From: an uncultured Flavobacteriales bacterium
Lineage (GTDB): Bacteria; Bacteroidota; Bacteroidia; Flavobacteriales_F; PHOS-HE28
Length of the DNA stretch: 64,000 nt
NCBI GenBank assembly: GCA_937872175.1
Contig: CALMPI010000024.1
Span: forward strand, 1 to 64,000
Direction of reading: 5' to 3'
The notes beneath the pieces are model-generated. The model worked only from the letters and a program-made list of their open reading frames with translations. It ran no database searches and was not told where the DNA came from. The translations under genes were made by a program, and so were the position numbers. This document shows positions 25,945 through 35,353 of the stretch, in pieces. The number at the start of each line of letters is the position of its first letter. Position 1 is the first letter of the stretch.

Positions 25945-28050
25945 CTAGTAGCTGAGCAGCTCGTTCAGCGCCACCGCCACCTTGTCCGCGCTGGGGATCA
26001 TCGCCGCCTCCAAGGTGCTGTTGAGGGGGATGGCGGGCATGTCCACGGCGCCAAGCGTACGAACAGGTGCATCGAGCTGTTCGAAGCACTGGTCGGCGAT
26101 GCGGGCGGCCAGGGCCTGGGCGAAGCTGTTGGTGAGCTGCTCTTCGGTGACCACGAGGCAACGACCATGCGCACGCACCTGCTCCATCACCGTGTCCTCA
26201 TCCAGCGGCACCAGCGTGCGGAGGTCGATGAGGGTGATCCGTCCCGCGAAGCCCTTGGCGGCGGCCTGAGCCCAATACACGCCCATGCCGTAGGTGACCA
26301 CCACCGCCGCCTGCCCGCGGGTCACGGCATCGGCGTCGGCCCGCAGCACGATCCGCGCCTTGCCGAAGGGGATGATGTAGTCGGGGGAGGGCTCCACGCT
26401 TTTCGCGTCCTCCGTGCCCTTGATCTTGCTCCAGTAGAGGCCCTTGTGCTCGAGCATCACCACCGGATTGGGGTCGTGGTAGGCGGCCTTCATCAGGCCC
26501 TTGAGGTCGGCGCCGGTGCTGGGGTAGGCGATCTTGATGCCCTTGATGGTGCAGAGCACGCTCTCCACGCTGCTGCTGTGGTAGGGGCCACCGCTGCCGT
26601 AGGCGCCGATGGGCACGCGGATGATGCACGAGACCGGCCATTTGCCCACGGTGAGGTAGGCGCTCCGGGCCACTTCGGTGAAGAGCTGGTTGAGCCCCGG
26701 CCAGATGTAATCGGCGAACTGCACCTCCACGATGGGCTTGAGACCGGCGGCGCTCATGCCCACCGTGCTGCCGATGATGAAGGCCTCCTGAATGGGGGTG
26801 TTGAACACGCGGTGGTCGCCGAAGTCGCGCGCCAGCGTGGCGGCCTCGCGGAACACGCCCCCCAGCCGGGCGCCCACGTCCTGCCCGTAGAGCAGGCAGC
26901 GCGGGTCGTCCTGCATCAGCTCGCGGATGGCGAAGAGCGCACAGTCCACCATCACGGTCGGCTGCCGGTCCTTCGGCGCGCGCTCGCCGCGTTCCTCGGT
27001 CACCGGCGTCGGCGCGAAGGCATGGGTCAGCAGGTCCTCGGGGGTCGGGTCGGCCGCGGCGCAGGCCCGCTCGAAGTCGGCCTTCACCCGGGCGATGGCC
27101 TTCTGTTCGATCTGCTTGAGCCCGTCGAGCTGCAGGCGCTGGTCGAGGCAGAGCTGCAACAGGCGGGGGTGCGGGTCGCGCCTGCGATGCTCCGCCAGGT
27201 TCTCCTCGCTGCGATAGAACTCCATGCGCACACCGCTGGTGTGGTGGTTCAGCAAGGGCACCTTGGCGTGCACCAGGAAAGGACGGCGCTCCCGGCGCAC
27301 GGTGGCGATGACCTCGCTGAGCGTGGCGTGGCAGGCGGGGAAGTCACTGCCATCGATGCTGCGCACCTCAAGCCCCTTGAAACCCTTGGCGTACTCCGGC
27401 GCGTCGGCCGCGCGGATCTCGTCCGCGCTGGCGCTGATGTCCCATTCGTTGTCCTGGACCAGATAGATGATGGGCAGCTTCTTCAGCACGGCCATCTGGA
27501 AGGCCTCGGCCACCTCGCCCTCCGTGATGGAGGCATCGCCCAGCGAGCACACCACCACCGGGGGGGCGTCATCCGCCGACCCGTTGCGGTCGTGGGGGAT
27601 GCCTGCCCGTTCCTTGTACCACAGGCCCAGGGCGATGCCCGTGGTGGGGATGGCCTGCATGCCGGTGGCGCTGCTCTGGTGGGGGATGCGCGGCATGCCT
27701 TCGCGGCGCAGACTGGGGTGGCCGTAGTAGGTGCGGCCGCCGCTGAAGGGGTCGTCGCGTTTGGCCAGCAGCTGCAACATCAGCTCGAAGGGTTCCATGC
27801 CGATGCCGAGCAGGATGCTGTCGTCGCGGTAGTAGGGGGCCACGAAGTCCTGCGGCTTCAACTGCAGGCCGAGCGCGAGCTGGATGGCCTCGTGGCCGCG
27901 GCTGGTGGCGTGGACGTACTTGCTGGTGAGCTTGAAGTGCTCCTCGTACAGCTCCGTCATCGCCTTGGCCGTGCACATCAGCTCCCAGGCGCGCAGCAGG
28001 GTGTCGGTGCTCGTGGATGCCGGTGCGGAGCGGGTCGTGGCGGTGGTCAT
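25945..28050 (-). CDS. Branched-chain 2-oxoacid dehydrogenase E1, fused alpha and beta subunits
   Basis: 701 residues from the ATG at 28050 (MTTATTRSAPAST). Residues about 1-330 are the E1 alpha subunit with the thiamine-diphosphate motif GDASITEGEVAEAFQMAVLKKLPIIYLVQDNEW. Residues about 360-701 are the E1 beta subunit with RVFNTPIQEAFIIG and the RVPIGAYGSGGPYHSSS region. The complex decarboxylates 2-oxo acids from Val, Leu and Ile, feeding branched fatty acids or catabolism. As I recall, alpha-beta fusion is common in Bacteroidota. E2 and E3 are not in the window. A TACCTTGG box lies 19 nt upstream. Confidence 0.93.
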   Translation of the reverse strand: MTTATTRSAPASTSTDTLLRAWELMCTAKAMTELYEEHFKLTSKYVHATSRGHEAIQLALGLQLKPQDFVAPYYRDDSILLGIGMEPFELMLQLLAKRDDPFSGGRTYYGHPSLRREGMPRIPHQSSATGMQAIPTTGIALGLWYKERAGIPHDRNGSADDAPPVVVCSLGDASITEGEVAEAFQMAVLKKLPIIYLVQDNEWDISASADEIRAADAPEYAKGFKGLEVRSIDGSDFPACHATLSEVIATVRRERRPFLVHAKVPLLNHHTSGVRMEFYRSEENLAEHRRRDPHPRLLQLCLDQRLQLDGLKQIEQKAIARVKADFERACAAADPTPEDLLTHAFAPTPVTEERGERAPKDRQPTVMVDCALFAIRELMQDDPRCLLYGQDVGARLGGVFREAATLARDFGDHRVFNTPIQEAFIIGSTVGMSAAGLKPIVEVQFADYIWPGLNQLFTEVARSAYLTVGKWPVSCIIRVPIGAYGSGGPYHSSSVESVLCTIKGIKIAYPSTGADLKGLMKAAYHDPNPVVMLEHKGLYWSKIKGTEDAKSVEPSPDYIIPFGKARIVLRADADAVTRGQAAVVVTYGMGVYWAQAAAKGFAGRITLIDLRTLVPLDEDTVMEQVRAHGRCLVVTEEQLTNSFAQALAARIADQCFEQLDAPVRTLGAVDMPAIPLNSTLEAAMIPSADKVAVALNELLSY

Positions 28051-28069
28051 CCTGAAGGGGAGGATGCGG

Positions 28070-28077
28070 CCAAGGTA
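28070..28077 (-). promoter_or_regulatory. -7 promoter box for the E1 dehydrogenase gene
   Basis: Reads TACCTTGG on the minus strand, one mismatch from TAnnTTTG, 19 nt upstream of the start at 28050. Confidence 0.45.
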
Positions 28078-28165
28078 CGGCCCGCGGCCGGAGGCCGGCG
28101 TTGCGCCGCTCCCCGCCGCCATGCGCCGCCGGTGTGATCGCCAACACGTCACCGGACGGCCGGTC

Positions 28166-28173
28166 TACTTTTG
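28166..28173 (+). promoter_or_regulatory. -7 promoter box for the AIM24 gene
   Basis: TACTTTTG, a perfect TAnnTTTG match, 18 nt before the ATG at 28192. The TTG inside it is an in-frame alternative start and is rejected for that reason. Confidence 0.6.
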
Positions 28174-28191
28174 GCCATCATTCAACATCCC

Positions 28192-28992
28192 ATGGACCGC
28201 AGAGCACACGAGATCGACCACCGCATCGTCGGCGACGACATGCAATGCGTGGAGATCACCCTTGATCCGCAGGAGACCGTCATCGCCGAGGCGGGCAGCC
28301 TGATGATGATGGACGACGGCGTGCAGATGCAGACCATCTTCGGCGATGGCAACGGCCAGGAGCAGAGCTTCATGGGCAAGTTGTGGGGTGCGGGCAAGCG
28401 GGTGCTCACGGGGGAGAGCCTGTTCATGACCGCCTACACGAACCAGTCCACCGGTCGGCGGACGGCGTGGTTCGCGGCGCCGTACCCGGGCAAGATCCTG
28501 CCCATGGACCTGCGCGACCACGGTCAGCGGCTCATCTGCCAGAAGGACTCCTTCCTCTGCGCGGCCAAGGGCGTTTCGGTGGGCATCGAGTTCCAGCGGA
28601 AGCTCGGCACCGGCCTGTTCGGGGGCGAGGGCTTCATCATGCAGAAGCTCGAGGGCGATGGCCAGGTGTACATCCATGCGGGCGGCACCGTGGTGGAGCG
28701 GCAACTCGCCCCCGGCGAGGTGCTGAAGGTGGACACGGGATGCCTGGTGGCCATGACCTATGGCATCGACTACGACATCCAGTTCGTGGGCGGCATCAAG
28801 AACACGCTGTTCGGGGGCGAGGGCCTCTTCTTCGTCACCCTGCGCGGGCCGGGCCATGTGTGGCTGCAGAGCCTGCCCTTCAGCCGCCTGGCGGACACCA
28901 TCGTGGCCGCTGCACCGCGCGCCGGTGGGCGCCGCCGCGAGGAGGGTTCCATCCTCGGCGGGCTGGGCGGCCTGCTGGATGGGGATAACTGA
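28192..28992 (+). CDS. AIM24/TIGR00266 family protein
   Basis: 266 residues from the ATG at 28192. Repeated beta-strand motifs (CVEITLDPQETVIAEAGSLMMMDDGV, FLCAAKGVSVGIEF, GEGFIMQKLEGDGQVYIHAGGTVVERQLAPGEVLKVDTGCLVAM) and a Gly-rich tail (GSILGGLGGLLDG) are typical. The family has a double-stranded beta-helix-like trimer fold; its bacterial role is unknown and the name comes from a yeast mitochondrial protein. No signal peptide. Convergent with the holin-like gene, with a hairpin between the two. Confidence 0.88.
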   Translation: MDRRAHEIDHRIVGDDMQCVEITLDPQETVIAEAGSLMMMDDGVQMQTIFGDGNGQEQSFMGKLWGAGKRVLTGESLFMTAYTNQSTGRRTAWFAAPYPGKILPMDLRDHGQRLICQKDSFLCAAKGVSVGIEFQRKLGTGLFGGEGFIMQKLEGDGQVYIHAGGTVVERQLAPGEVLKVDTGCLVAMTYGIDYDIQFVGGIKNTLFGGEGLFFVTLRGPGHVWLQSLPFSRLADTIVAAAPRAGGRRREEGSILGGLGGLLDGDN

Positions 28993-29012
28993 GATCGTGC
29001 GCTGCTCGATCG

Positions 29013-29037
29013 CATGGGCCGGTACCCCCGGCCCATG
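29013..29037. terminator. Bidirectional hairpin between convergent genes
   Basis: Perfect 10-bp stem 29013-29022 / 29028-29037 with a 5-nt loop, between the stops at 28992 and 29055. It has no T tract. Confidence 0.55.
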
Positions 29038-29054
29038 TGCATCCCGGTGGTGGG

Positions 29055-29432
29055 TCACTCGGCCCGATCCCGTCGCGGTCCCCGGTCCAGCGCGTTCAGG
29101 AAGCTCTCCACCACGGACAGCAGCAGGCTGAAGCCGAGGGCCCACCAGAAGTTGCGCACTACGAAGCCCGGCACGAGCTCGGCGGCCAACAACACGACAC
29201 CGGCGTTGATCACGAGCAGGAAGAGCCCCAGCGTGAGGACCGTGGCGGGCAGCGTGAGCAGGATGAGCAGGGGCCGCACGAAGGCATTGAGCAGACCGAG
29301 CACGGCGGCGGTGAGCAATGCGGTGAGCACCCCATGGGTCTCGCCCAGATCGCCCAGGCTGACGCCACTGAGCAACAGGTCGCAGATGAGCACCGCGATG
29401 GTGGTGATGATCAACCGGATCAAGGCCTTCAT
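29055..29432 (-). CDS. Phage-holin-4-like small membrane protein
   Basis: 125 residues from the ATG at 29432. Four hydrophobic helices are evident: LIRLIITTIAVLICDLLL, LLTAAVLGLLNAFVRPLLILLTLPATVL, LGLFLLVINAGVVLLAAEL and NFWWALGFSLLLSVVESFLNAL. The NAFVRPLL...LPATVLTLGLFLLVINA block is typical of the PF04020 (phage holin 4 superfamily, YvlD-like) membrane proteins found in many bacterial chromosomes. There is no phage context here, so a lytic role is not implied. The C-terminus is short and charged. Confidence 0.85.
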   Translation of the reverse strand: MKALIRLIITTIAVLICDLLLSGVSLGDLGETHGVLTALLTAAVLGLLNAFVRPLLILLTLPATVLTLGLFLLVINAGVVLLAAELVPGFVVRNFWWALGFSLLLSVVESFLNALDRGPRRDRAE

Positions 29433-29445
29433 GGGCACAAAATAG

Positions 29446-29470
29446 GCAGGGGCCTCCATGAGGCCCCTGC
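29446..29470 (-). terminator. Terminator after the PDZ-T9SS gene
   Basis: Perfect 10-bp stem 29461-29470 / 29446-29455 with a 5-nt loop, 17 nt after the minus-strand stop at 29488 and just upstream of the holin-like gene. Confidence 0.6.
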
Positions 29471-29487
29471 GTGTCGGTCGATCGGGA

Positions 29488-30975
29488 TCAGTGCTTCACC
29501 AGCTTGCGCGGCGTGGCCTTTCCATCCAGCGCCACCACGAGGAAGTAGGTGCCATCGGCCTGGTCGCTGAGGTCCAGCGTGCGCTCGTAGCGGCCCTTGA
29601 ACCCGGTGATGATCTCGTGGTAGATGCGGTCGCCCTGCGCATTGTGCACGTCCACCACGAGCTCGCCGCGCTCGGCCACGTCGAACTGGATGCGGTAGAA
29701 GCCATCGCTGGGATTGGGGGCGCAACGCAGGTCGCCGAGGTCCGGCGACCGGTCAAGGCCGGATACCCCTTTCCGCTCGAGCAGGGCCCGCTCCTCCGGC
29801 GACACCTCCACCGTGCCCACTTCCACGTGCATCTCCCGGAGGATATCGCTCCGCATGGTGCGGCGCAGGTGCTCCATTTCGCGGCGCAGTTCCTCCATCT
29901 CGCGGCGGATGGTGGCGCGGTCCTCATCGGGCAGCGGGGGAAGGGGGGCCAACGGGGCCATCGGAGGCATCACCCACGAGCGCATGCGGCGTTCGCCCAG
30001 GGTCCCGGTGAGGGTGCGTCGTTCGCCATCGCGCAACACCTCCACACGCACGGCCGTTCCCGGTTCCATGCCGGCGATGCGTTCCGCCAGGTCACCGAAG
30101 CCGGTGATCGGCGCCTCGTTGATGGCCACGATGCGGTCGCCCGCCTGCAGGCCCATCCGTTGGGCGGCCGAACTGTCCACCACGGAACCGACGCGTGCGC
30201 CCTCTCCGGAGGGCTCCGGGCCTTCATCACCGTTCACGCCCAGGAAGGCGCGTGGTTTCATGGTGAAGGTCATCGGAGGAGCCTCCGGTTCATCCCACCC
30301 ATCGAACTCGAAGGTGAACTCCTCCGGGTCGTCCGGCGTGCCGCCGAGCGTCACCTGGCGATCCGAGCGCTTCCCATCGCGGAGCACCGTAAGCGTGACG
30401 ACAGCGCCGGGCTTGTGGGCGCGGATGCGTTCGGTGAAGGCGGCGAGGCCGCCGGCCGGATCGCCGTCCATCGCCACCACCACATCCCCGTCCTTCAGGC
30501 CGGCCTTGTCGGCCGGTCCATCCTCGATCACCTTCGTGAGCACGATCCCTTCGACATCGGCCTCCTTACGACCCTTGCCCTCCTTCGGCGCGTTGTACAT
30601 CCCCAGATAGGCGCCCAGGTAGCCGCGCGGCTCCTGAGCGCGTGCGCGCGCCATGGCCTCATCGCGGAGGGCGAAGGCGAGGCTCATGTCCTTCAGGGTG
30701 CCGCCGTCACGCAGGCGACGCAGGTCGATGATGAGGTTCTCGTCCGCACCGATGGTGCCCAGTTCCTCCATCACACCCAATTCCCGAAGGGCGTCCTGCA
30801 GCGATCGTTCGTCGTTAAGGTCGAACTCGCGTTCGATGCGGGAGGTGCGGCCGTCCTCGGTGGTGGTGATCTCGATGCGCACCTTCCGGTCGTCGCCACC
30901 ATCATCGGATTGGGCGGGCAGCATGAGCGGAAGGCAGACCAGGGGCAGAAGGGTGAAGCGGAGCGAAGCGTACAT
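29488..30975 (-). CDS. Secreted two-PDZ protein with T9SS sorting domain
   Basis: 495 residues from the ATG at 30975 (MYASLRFTLLPLVCLPLMLPAQ, a signal peptide). Two PDZ domains are visible: about 115-205 (GYLGAYLGMYN, VIEDGPADKAGLKDGDVVVAMDG) and about 235-320 (AFLGVNGDEG, SSAAQRMGLQAGDRIVAINE). An Arg/Glu-rich coiled coil follows (RATIRREMEELRREMEHLRRTMRSD). The last ~85 residues are a type A sorting domain (CAPNPSDGFYRIQFDV to TPRKLVKH). No protease domain is fused, so the PDZ modules probably act as a scaffold or binding protein at the surface. Confidence 0.88.
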   Translation of the reverse strand: MYASLRFTLLPLVCLPLMLPAQSDDGGDDRKVRIEITTTEDGRTSRIEREFDLNDERSLQDALRELGVMEELGTIGADENLIIDLRRLRDGGTLKDMSLAFALRDEAMARARAQEPRGYLGAYLGMYNAPKEGKGRKEADVEGIVLTKVIEDGPADKAGLKDGDVVVAMDGDPAGGLAAFTERIRAHKPGAVVTLTVLRDGKRSDRQVTLGGTPDDPEEFTFEFDGWDEPEAPPMTFTMKPRAFLGVNGDEGPEPSGEGARVGSVVDSSAAQRMGLQAGDRIVAINEAPITGFGDLAERIAGMEPGTAVRVEVLRDGERRTLTGTLGERRMRSWVMPPMAPLAPLPPLPDEDRATIRREMEELRREMEHLRRTMRSDILREMHVEVGTVEVSPEERALLERKGVSGLDRSPDLGDLRCAPNPSDGFYRIQFDVAERGELVVDVHNAQGDRIYHEIITGFKGRYERTLDLSDQADGTYFLVVALDGKATPRKLVKH

Positions 30976-30993
30976 GGTGGTGGGACTGGCACC

Positions 30994-31001
30994 CAAAAGT
31001 A
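30994..31001 (-). promoter_or_regulatory. -7 promoter box for the PDZ-T9SS gene
   Basis: Reads TACTTTTG on the minus strand, a perfect TAnnTTTG match, 18 nt upstream of the ATG at 30975. Confidence 0.6.
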
Positions 31002-31064
31002 CCCGGGGCCCCGCCGGGGTGCGGTGTTAAGGAACGTTAGATCGTGTTAAGCCTTCCGTCGCTC

Positions 31065-34000
31065 TCACGGACGGATGAGCAGACCTTGGCGGACGACGCC
31101 ATCCGCCTCCAGCCGCACGATGTACGCGCCCGATGCGGCCATGGTGAGGTCGATGGGGACCTGGGTGCGATGGCCGGCGGCCAGCGTGCGCACCGGTCGC
31201 CCGGCCGGATCGAACACATGCGCCACGCTGCCCGCTCCGGCCGGCCGGTCGAGCACCAGCACGTAGGAGCCAGCCTCTGCTGTGGGGCGCAGGTCGAGAG
31301 GCTCGGATCCCGCCTGTTCGTGGATCGCTGTGGCCTGTTCCAGGCCGATGTCGTCCAAGGCCATATCACTGTGAGGGGAGTTGCCGGTGATCCCCCGGAA
31401 GCGGGCCGACACGGTGCTGCCGGCGTAGCCCGACAGATCCACGGTGCCCTGCCGCCACTGGTCGCCTTGGTCGCCGCTGATCATCGGAACGATGTCGGGC
31501 ATCAACACTCCGTCCACGATGAGGTCCACGTGCAGTTCACCCTGGGTGGCACCGTACAGGTGGTACCAGAAACCGAGCGCGTAGGCGCCCTGTGCGGGCA
31601 GCGTGAGGCACGGGGTGTGCAGGTCGGCGCGGCGCGCATTGCAATAACCTGAGGACTCGAGGTAGAAGTAGCGTCCGCTCGCGGTGCCGAGCGTATGATC
31701 CGTTCCCGGGCCGGTGGACGCGGTGGGCGTGCCGGCCGCGTCCACGCGCCAGTCGATGTCGTCGTCGATGCCGTTCCGCCCGTTGAACAAGGAGCCCACA
31801 TCTGCGCAGGCGAGGTCGCAGAGCGCCGAGGAGGAGCACAGGTCGAGCCCTTCGCCATTCTCCATGAACGGGAGGCTCGTCGCGTCCATGGTGCTGTACA
31901 CCAGGGTGGTCAGGGTGTCATTCGGAGGGAAGGACTCGTTCTGTGCGGTGGCCCATACGCGCACGGTGCTGCTGTCGTCGTCCGTCAGGCCGTTCAACGG
32001 GGTGATGAAGTTCACGACCACGCTGTCCCCTGGTGCGATGATCTGGCTCAGGGACTGCGTGGTGACCGGGCCGTTGTTCACCTGGCGGCCCACGGTGAAG
32101 TCCTGCACGGGCAGCAGACCCTCGTTGCGCACCATCATGGAGATCGGCGGTGCGGGATGGCATTGGAGCACGAGCGCTCCCGGCCGCACCAGGGCCACCG
32201 CCGCAAGGTCGCGGTCGGCCTGGCAGTTCACGAGCTGCTGGGGGCGTGCCAGCGCGAGCGAACGCCGTGCACGCGCGCCGTTCGGCGCGATGGCCGTGAC
32301 GGCGAACCAATCGTCGTGCGCGGCCTGGAGGCCGGTGAAGGTGTGGGTGGTGCCGATGGTGAAGCCCACGCTGTCCATGTACTGGGCGCCGAGCTTGTGC
32401 AGGATGTAGCCGCTGGCCTGCGGCACCACCGACCAGGAGATCCCCGCGCTGTCGATGCAGTTGAAGGTGACCTGCAGGCCGTCGGCCACGGGCATGATGG
32501 TGAAGGGGCCGCTGATGTCGGTGGTGCCATTGCGTTCCACACGGAACAGGGCGTTCTCCACCACCACGTTGCCCAGGCCCAGGTCGAAGTGGCGACGCAT
32601 CGCAGCGACCGGCGGATAACTGCTCCAGGTGATGCCGCTGTCGAGGCTGAGCGACACGTCGAAGGATGCCGTCCCTTCGAGCGCATCCCAACGGAAGCGA
32701 TGGCTCTCATCGGCGGCCACCACATCGCCGGCCAGTGGATAGGTGATGCGCGGTCCTTCGGGCAGGAACTCGTGCACGAGGAAGTACGGCTGCGGACCCG
32801 CCGGTACGTTGCCGCCGGTGACCGTAAAGCTCCAGGTGCCCTGCACGGGTGACGTCACGGCCACCTGTTCCACGTTGTTCACATGATCGGCGCCACGCTG
32901 CGCGGGTGCGGCGAGGATGCCGGCCACGGGCGTGTTGTCGAGCTCCCAGGGTTGGTGGGTGACGGATTGCGGGTCGGTGCCCAGCAGGTCAAGGTCGTTC
33001 ACGAGCGCCTCGGGGGCCTGCAGCGAGGCTGCAGGGTCCATCCAGTACAGCATCACGCGCAGTTCACCCACGCCGGCGGGCACCTCGATGGTGTGGACCT
33101 GCTGCTGGCCCTGGTCCACTGCGCTGGTGAGGAAACGCTCCTCCACGATGGCCTCCCAGGCGCGTGACGTGTTCAGGCGCCCCCAGCCGTAGGTGTAGTC
33201 CGGCCCGTCGTTGCCGAGGTCATCGGCCGTGTTCAGCACCAGGGCCTTCAGGAGCCCGCTGCTCGGATCGTTGCCGAACAGCTCGCGCCAGCCTTGGTAG
33301 AGCACCGCCAGCGAGCCGGCCACGCCGGGCGAGGCGGCCGAGGTGCCGCTGCCGGTCATGTAGGCGTTGTCCGGGGCGTTGCTGATCTGGCCATTGCCGT
33401 ACGCGCTGATATCCGGCTTCAGGCGGCCGTCGGCGCTGGGACCGCGGCTGCTGCTGTTCACCACCAGGTCGTTGTCCGTGAGGTTGGCGGTGGCGATGCA
33501 GTTCTTGGCGATCTTGTGTCCACCGGTGATGTTGCCCCAATCGCTGCCGGCGCCGTAGCCGCAGTCCTGCCCGCCGTTGTTGCCGGCGGAGAACACTTGG
33601 ATCAGCGCGGGGTTGGCCACGGTCTCCTGGTCCACCTGGCGCGTCACCGTGGTGTAGCCCCCGTTGCATCCGTCGCTGTACGAGCTGTTGAAGATCACGG
33701 CGCCGTTGTTCTGATGCAGCGTCACCGTATTGGGCAGCGACCCTTGATACTGCCGCACGATGATCTCTGCGCCCGGCGCCATGCCCTCGTTGCGCGGGTC
33801 CAGGTTGCCCGCAGCGCCCACGATGCCGGCCACCATATCGCCATGGTCACCCACCAGGTCCTGGGCCACCGAGCTCTGTGCGGTGCGCCCCTTGAAGTCG
33901 ATGTGCGGCCCGGCGAACCCATCGTCGTTCACCACCACGGTGACCCCGCTGCCGTTGAGGCCGCCGGGTGCGCCGGGTACCGGGGCGATGGGGTTCACCC

Positions 34001-34628
34001 GGTGGAAGGTCCGGCCGCGGATGTCCTCGGGCTCGCCGGTCACCGGCGCCGGGGCCACCCACTGCACAGCGGGGCTGTCGAGGAGCTTCCGCAGGGTGCG
34101 GCCGGTGAGCTGCACAGTGCGCGCACCTTCGGAACCCTGCTCCTCATAGGGAAGGTGTTCCAGCACCGGTGCTCGGTCCAATGAACCGCCTCCCAGATCG
34201 GGCCAGGGCACCACGGTGACGGCCACCGAACGGCCGCGCCAGCCCTTGCCGGTGAGCGCGGTGAGCAAGGCAGGGTCCAGTTTGTCCTCCGCGGTGGGTG
34301 CATGCCAGGCCATGAGACCGGCGGTGCGCAACAGCTCGCGATCGATGTCGGCGGGCATGGAAACGGTCCAGGCCTGGGGTGTCAGCGGGTCCAGGAACCG
34401 CACGCCGGAGGTCTCCAGCCGCGCACGTTCGGCGGCGTTCAGCGTGTGGTCGAAGGCCACGTAGCGGTGGATGCGGCCCGCGCGCTGCTCACCCCGCTCC
34501 GATGGCAGCGGACCGGTCCCCGGGCGCAGGGCCTCGAGGATGACCGTGCCGGAGCGCAATTCCAAGGTCACGGACTGGCCGAAGAGGGGAACGGCAAGCA
34601 GCAGGAAGGGGATCGCGGAAAAGCGCAT
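31065..34628 (-). CDS. Subtilisin-like serine protease (S8) with T9SS sorting domain
   Basis: 1187 residues. A signal peptide (IPFLLLAVPLFGQS) is followed by an N-terminal propeptide-like region and an S8 domain with Asp about 235 (VVVNDDGFAG), His about 262 (GDHGDMVAGIVG) and Ser about 430 (SGTSAASPGVAG). Beta-sandwich modules follow, including one with a MAM/jelly-roll look (SLPFMENGEGLD ... DIDWRVDAAGTP ... LGFWYHLYGATQGELHVDLIVDGV). The last ~80 residues are a type A sorting domain (GAGSVAHVFDPAGRPVRTL). Exported by T9SS to act on extracellular proteins. No obvious truncation. Confidence 0.92.
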   Translation of the reverse strand: MRFSAIPFLLLAVPLFGQSVTLELRSGTVILEALRPGTGPLPSERGEQRAGRIHRYVAFDHTLNAAERARLETSGVRFLDPLTPQAWTVSMPADIDRELLRTAGLMAWHAPTAEDKLDPALLTALTGKGWRGRSVAVTVVPWPDLGGGSLDRAPVLEHLPYEEQGSEGARTVQLTGRTLRKLLDSPAVQWVAPAPVTGEPEDIRGRTFHRVNPIAPVPGAPGGLNGSGVTVVVNDDGFAGPHIDFKGRTAQSSVAQDLVGDHGDMVAGIVGAAGNLDPRNEGMAPGAEIIVRQYQGSLPNTVTLHQNNGAVIFNSSYSDGCNGGYTTVTRQVDQETVANPALIQVFSAGNNGGQDCGYGAGSDWGNITGGHKIAKNCIATANLTDNDLVVNSSSRGPSADGRLKPDISAYGNGQISNAPDNAYMTGSGTSAASPGVAGSLAVLYQGWRELFGNDPSSGLLKALVLNTADDLGNDGPDYTYGWGRLNTSRAWEAIVEERFLTSAVDQGQQQVHTIEVPAGVGELRVMLYWMDPAASLQAPEALVNDLDLLGTDPQSVTHQPWELDNTPVAGILAAPAQRGADHVNNVEQVAVTSPVQGTWSFTVTGGNVPAGPQPYFLVHEFLPEGPRITYPLAGDVVAADESHRFRWDALEGTASFDVSLSLDSGITWSSYPPVAAMRRHFDLGLGNVVVENALFRVERNGTTDISGPFTIMPVADGLQVTFNCIDSAGISWSVVPQASGYILHKLGAQYMDSVGFTIGTTHTFTGLQAAHDDWFAVTAIAPNGARARRSLALARPQQLVNCQADRDLAAVALVRPGALVLQCHPAPPISMMVRNEGLLPVQDFTVGRQVNNGPVTTQSLSQIIAPGDSVVVNFITPLNGLTDDDSSTVRVWATAQNESFPPNDTLTTLVYSTMDATSLPFMENGEGLDLCSSSALCDLACADVGSLFNGRNGIDDDIDWRVDAAGTPTASTGPGTDHTLGTASGRYFYLESSGYCNARRADLHTPCLTLPAQGAYALGFWYHLYGATQGELHVDLIVDGVLMPDIVPMISGDQGDQWRQGTVDLSGYAGSTVSARFRGITGNSPHSDMALDDIGLEQATAIHEQAGSEPLDLRPTAEAGSYVLVLDRPAGAGSVAHVFDPAGRPVRTLAAGHRTQVPIDLTMAASGAYIVRLEADGVVRQGLLIRP

Positions 34629-34718
34629 GGGCCGAAGATCGGGTGAGAGGGTGCACGCCGGCCTCCCGGTTGAACATGGAAGGTCTTCACCCTTGTAAAC
34701 CCGCAGGGCGGGATTGGT

Positions 34719-35087
34719 TCACGCCGGATCCTTGAACCGCTCGATGTCGCGACGGTCGCGCTTGGTGGGTCGACCCTCACCTGGAGCGCGGCCTTGGGCC
34801 TGCACCCTGCGTGCCAGCTCCTGCTTCTGGAGGTCCTCCCAGGGCGTCTCGTCCACAATGTGTTCGGGCACGAGCCTGGCGGCCATGCGCGTGCGGGGCA
34901 GGGACGTGACGCGGAACACGCGCCAGATGGGCGGCTCGCGCACGGCGATGCGGTCATCGATGTGCACCTCGGCGGCCGGCTTCACCTCGCGGTCGTTCAG
35001 GCGCACGCGGCCACGCTGGCAGGCCTCGGTGGCCAGGCTGCGGCTCTTGTGAAGCCGCACGCACCAGAGGAACTTGTCGATGCGCAT
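34719..35087 (-). CDS. S4-domain RNA-binding protein, Hsp15-like
   Basis: 122 residues from the ATG at 35087. It opens MRIDKFLWCVRLHKSRSLATEACQRGRVRLNDREVKPAAEV, a canonical S4 domain, and ends in a basic tail (GRPTKRDRRDIERF). Hsp15 homologues bind the 50S subunit carrying a nascent chain and help recycle stalled ribosomes. It lies downstream of the tRNA-Arg terminator on the same strand. Confidence 0.9.
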   Translation of the reverse strand: MRIDKFLWCVRLHKSRSLATEACQRGRVRLNDREVKPAAEVHIDDRIAVREPPIWRVFRVTSLPRTRMAARLVPEHIVDETPWEDLQKQELARRVQAQGRAPGEGRPTKRDRRDIERFKDPA

Positions 35088-35115
35088 GGGAACAGAGGGA
35101 TGGCCGGATGAAAAA

Positions 35116-35138
35116 AGGCGGCGCTCATCGCGCCGCCT
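35116..35138 (-). terminator. Terminator after tRNA-Arg
   Basis: Perfect 9-bp stem 35130-35138 / 35116-35124 with a 5-nt loop and a T6 tract on the minus strand: a textbook intrinsic terminator just past the tRNA. Confidence 0.88.
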
Positions 35139-35140
35139 CG

Positions 35141-35214
35141 TGACCCCGGCAGGACTCGAACCTGCAACCAACAGAACCGGAATCTGTCATTCTATCCAAT
35201 TGAACTACGGGGCC
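35141..35214 (-). tRNA. tRNA-Arg(CCG)
   Basis: 74 nt on the minus strand. Acceptor GGCCCCG pairs with CGGGGTC (one G-U pair), discriminator A. Anticodon stem ACAGA/TCTGT with loop TTCCGGT gives anticodon CCG. T loop TTCGAGT in GCAGG/CCTGC. CCA is not encoded. Confidence 0.95.
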
Positions 35215-35295
35215 GGTCCGCTCGGAGGAAGGTCATCCCCACCCCCGGAAGCGCGGCAAAGATAGCGATCCGCCCCGCCACGCGGCAGGAAGCCC

Positions 35296-35303
35296 TACCT
35301 TTG
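35296..35303 (+). promoter_or_regulatory. -7 promoter box for typA
   Basis: TACCTTTG, a perfect match. It would give a leader of about 45 nt before the ATG at 35354, unlike the leaderless genes elsewhere in the window. Confidence 0.55.
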
Positions 35304-35353
35304 CCGGCCTTTTGCACGGCCCTTCAATCCCTGCCGCCCCTGCGGTGCCTCCC

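Noticed and set aside
29055-29432. Holin-like gene as evidence of a prophage
   Set aside because: No phage structural, replication or integrase genes nearby; the family is widespread as a chromosomal membrane protein.
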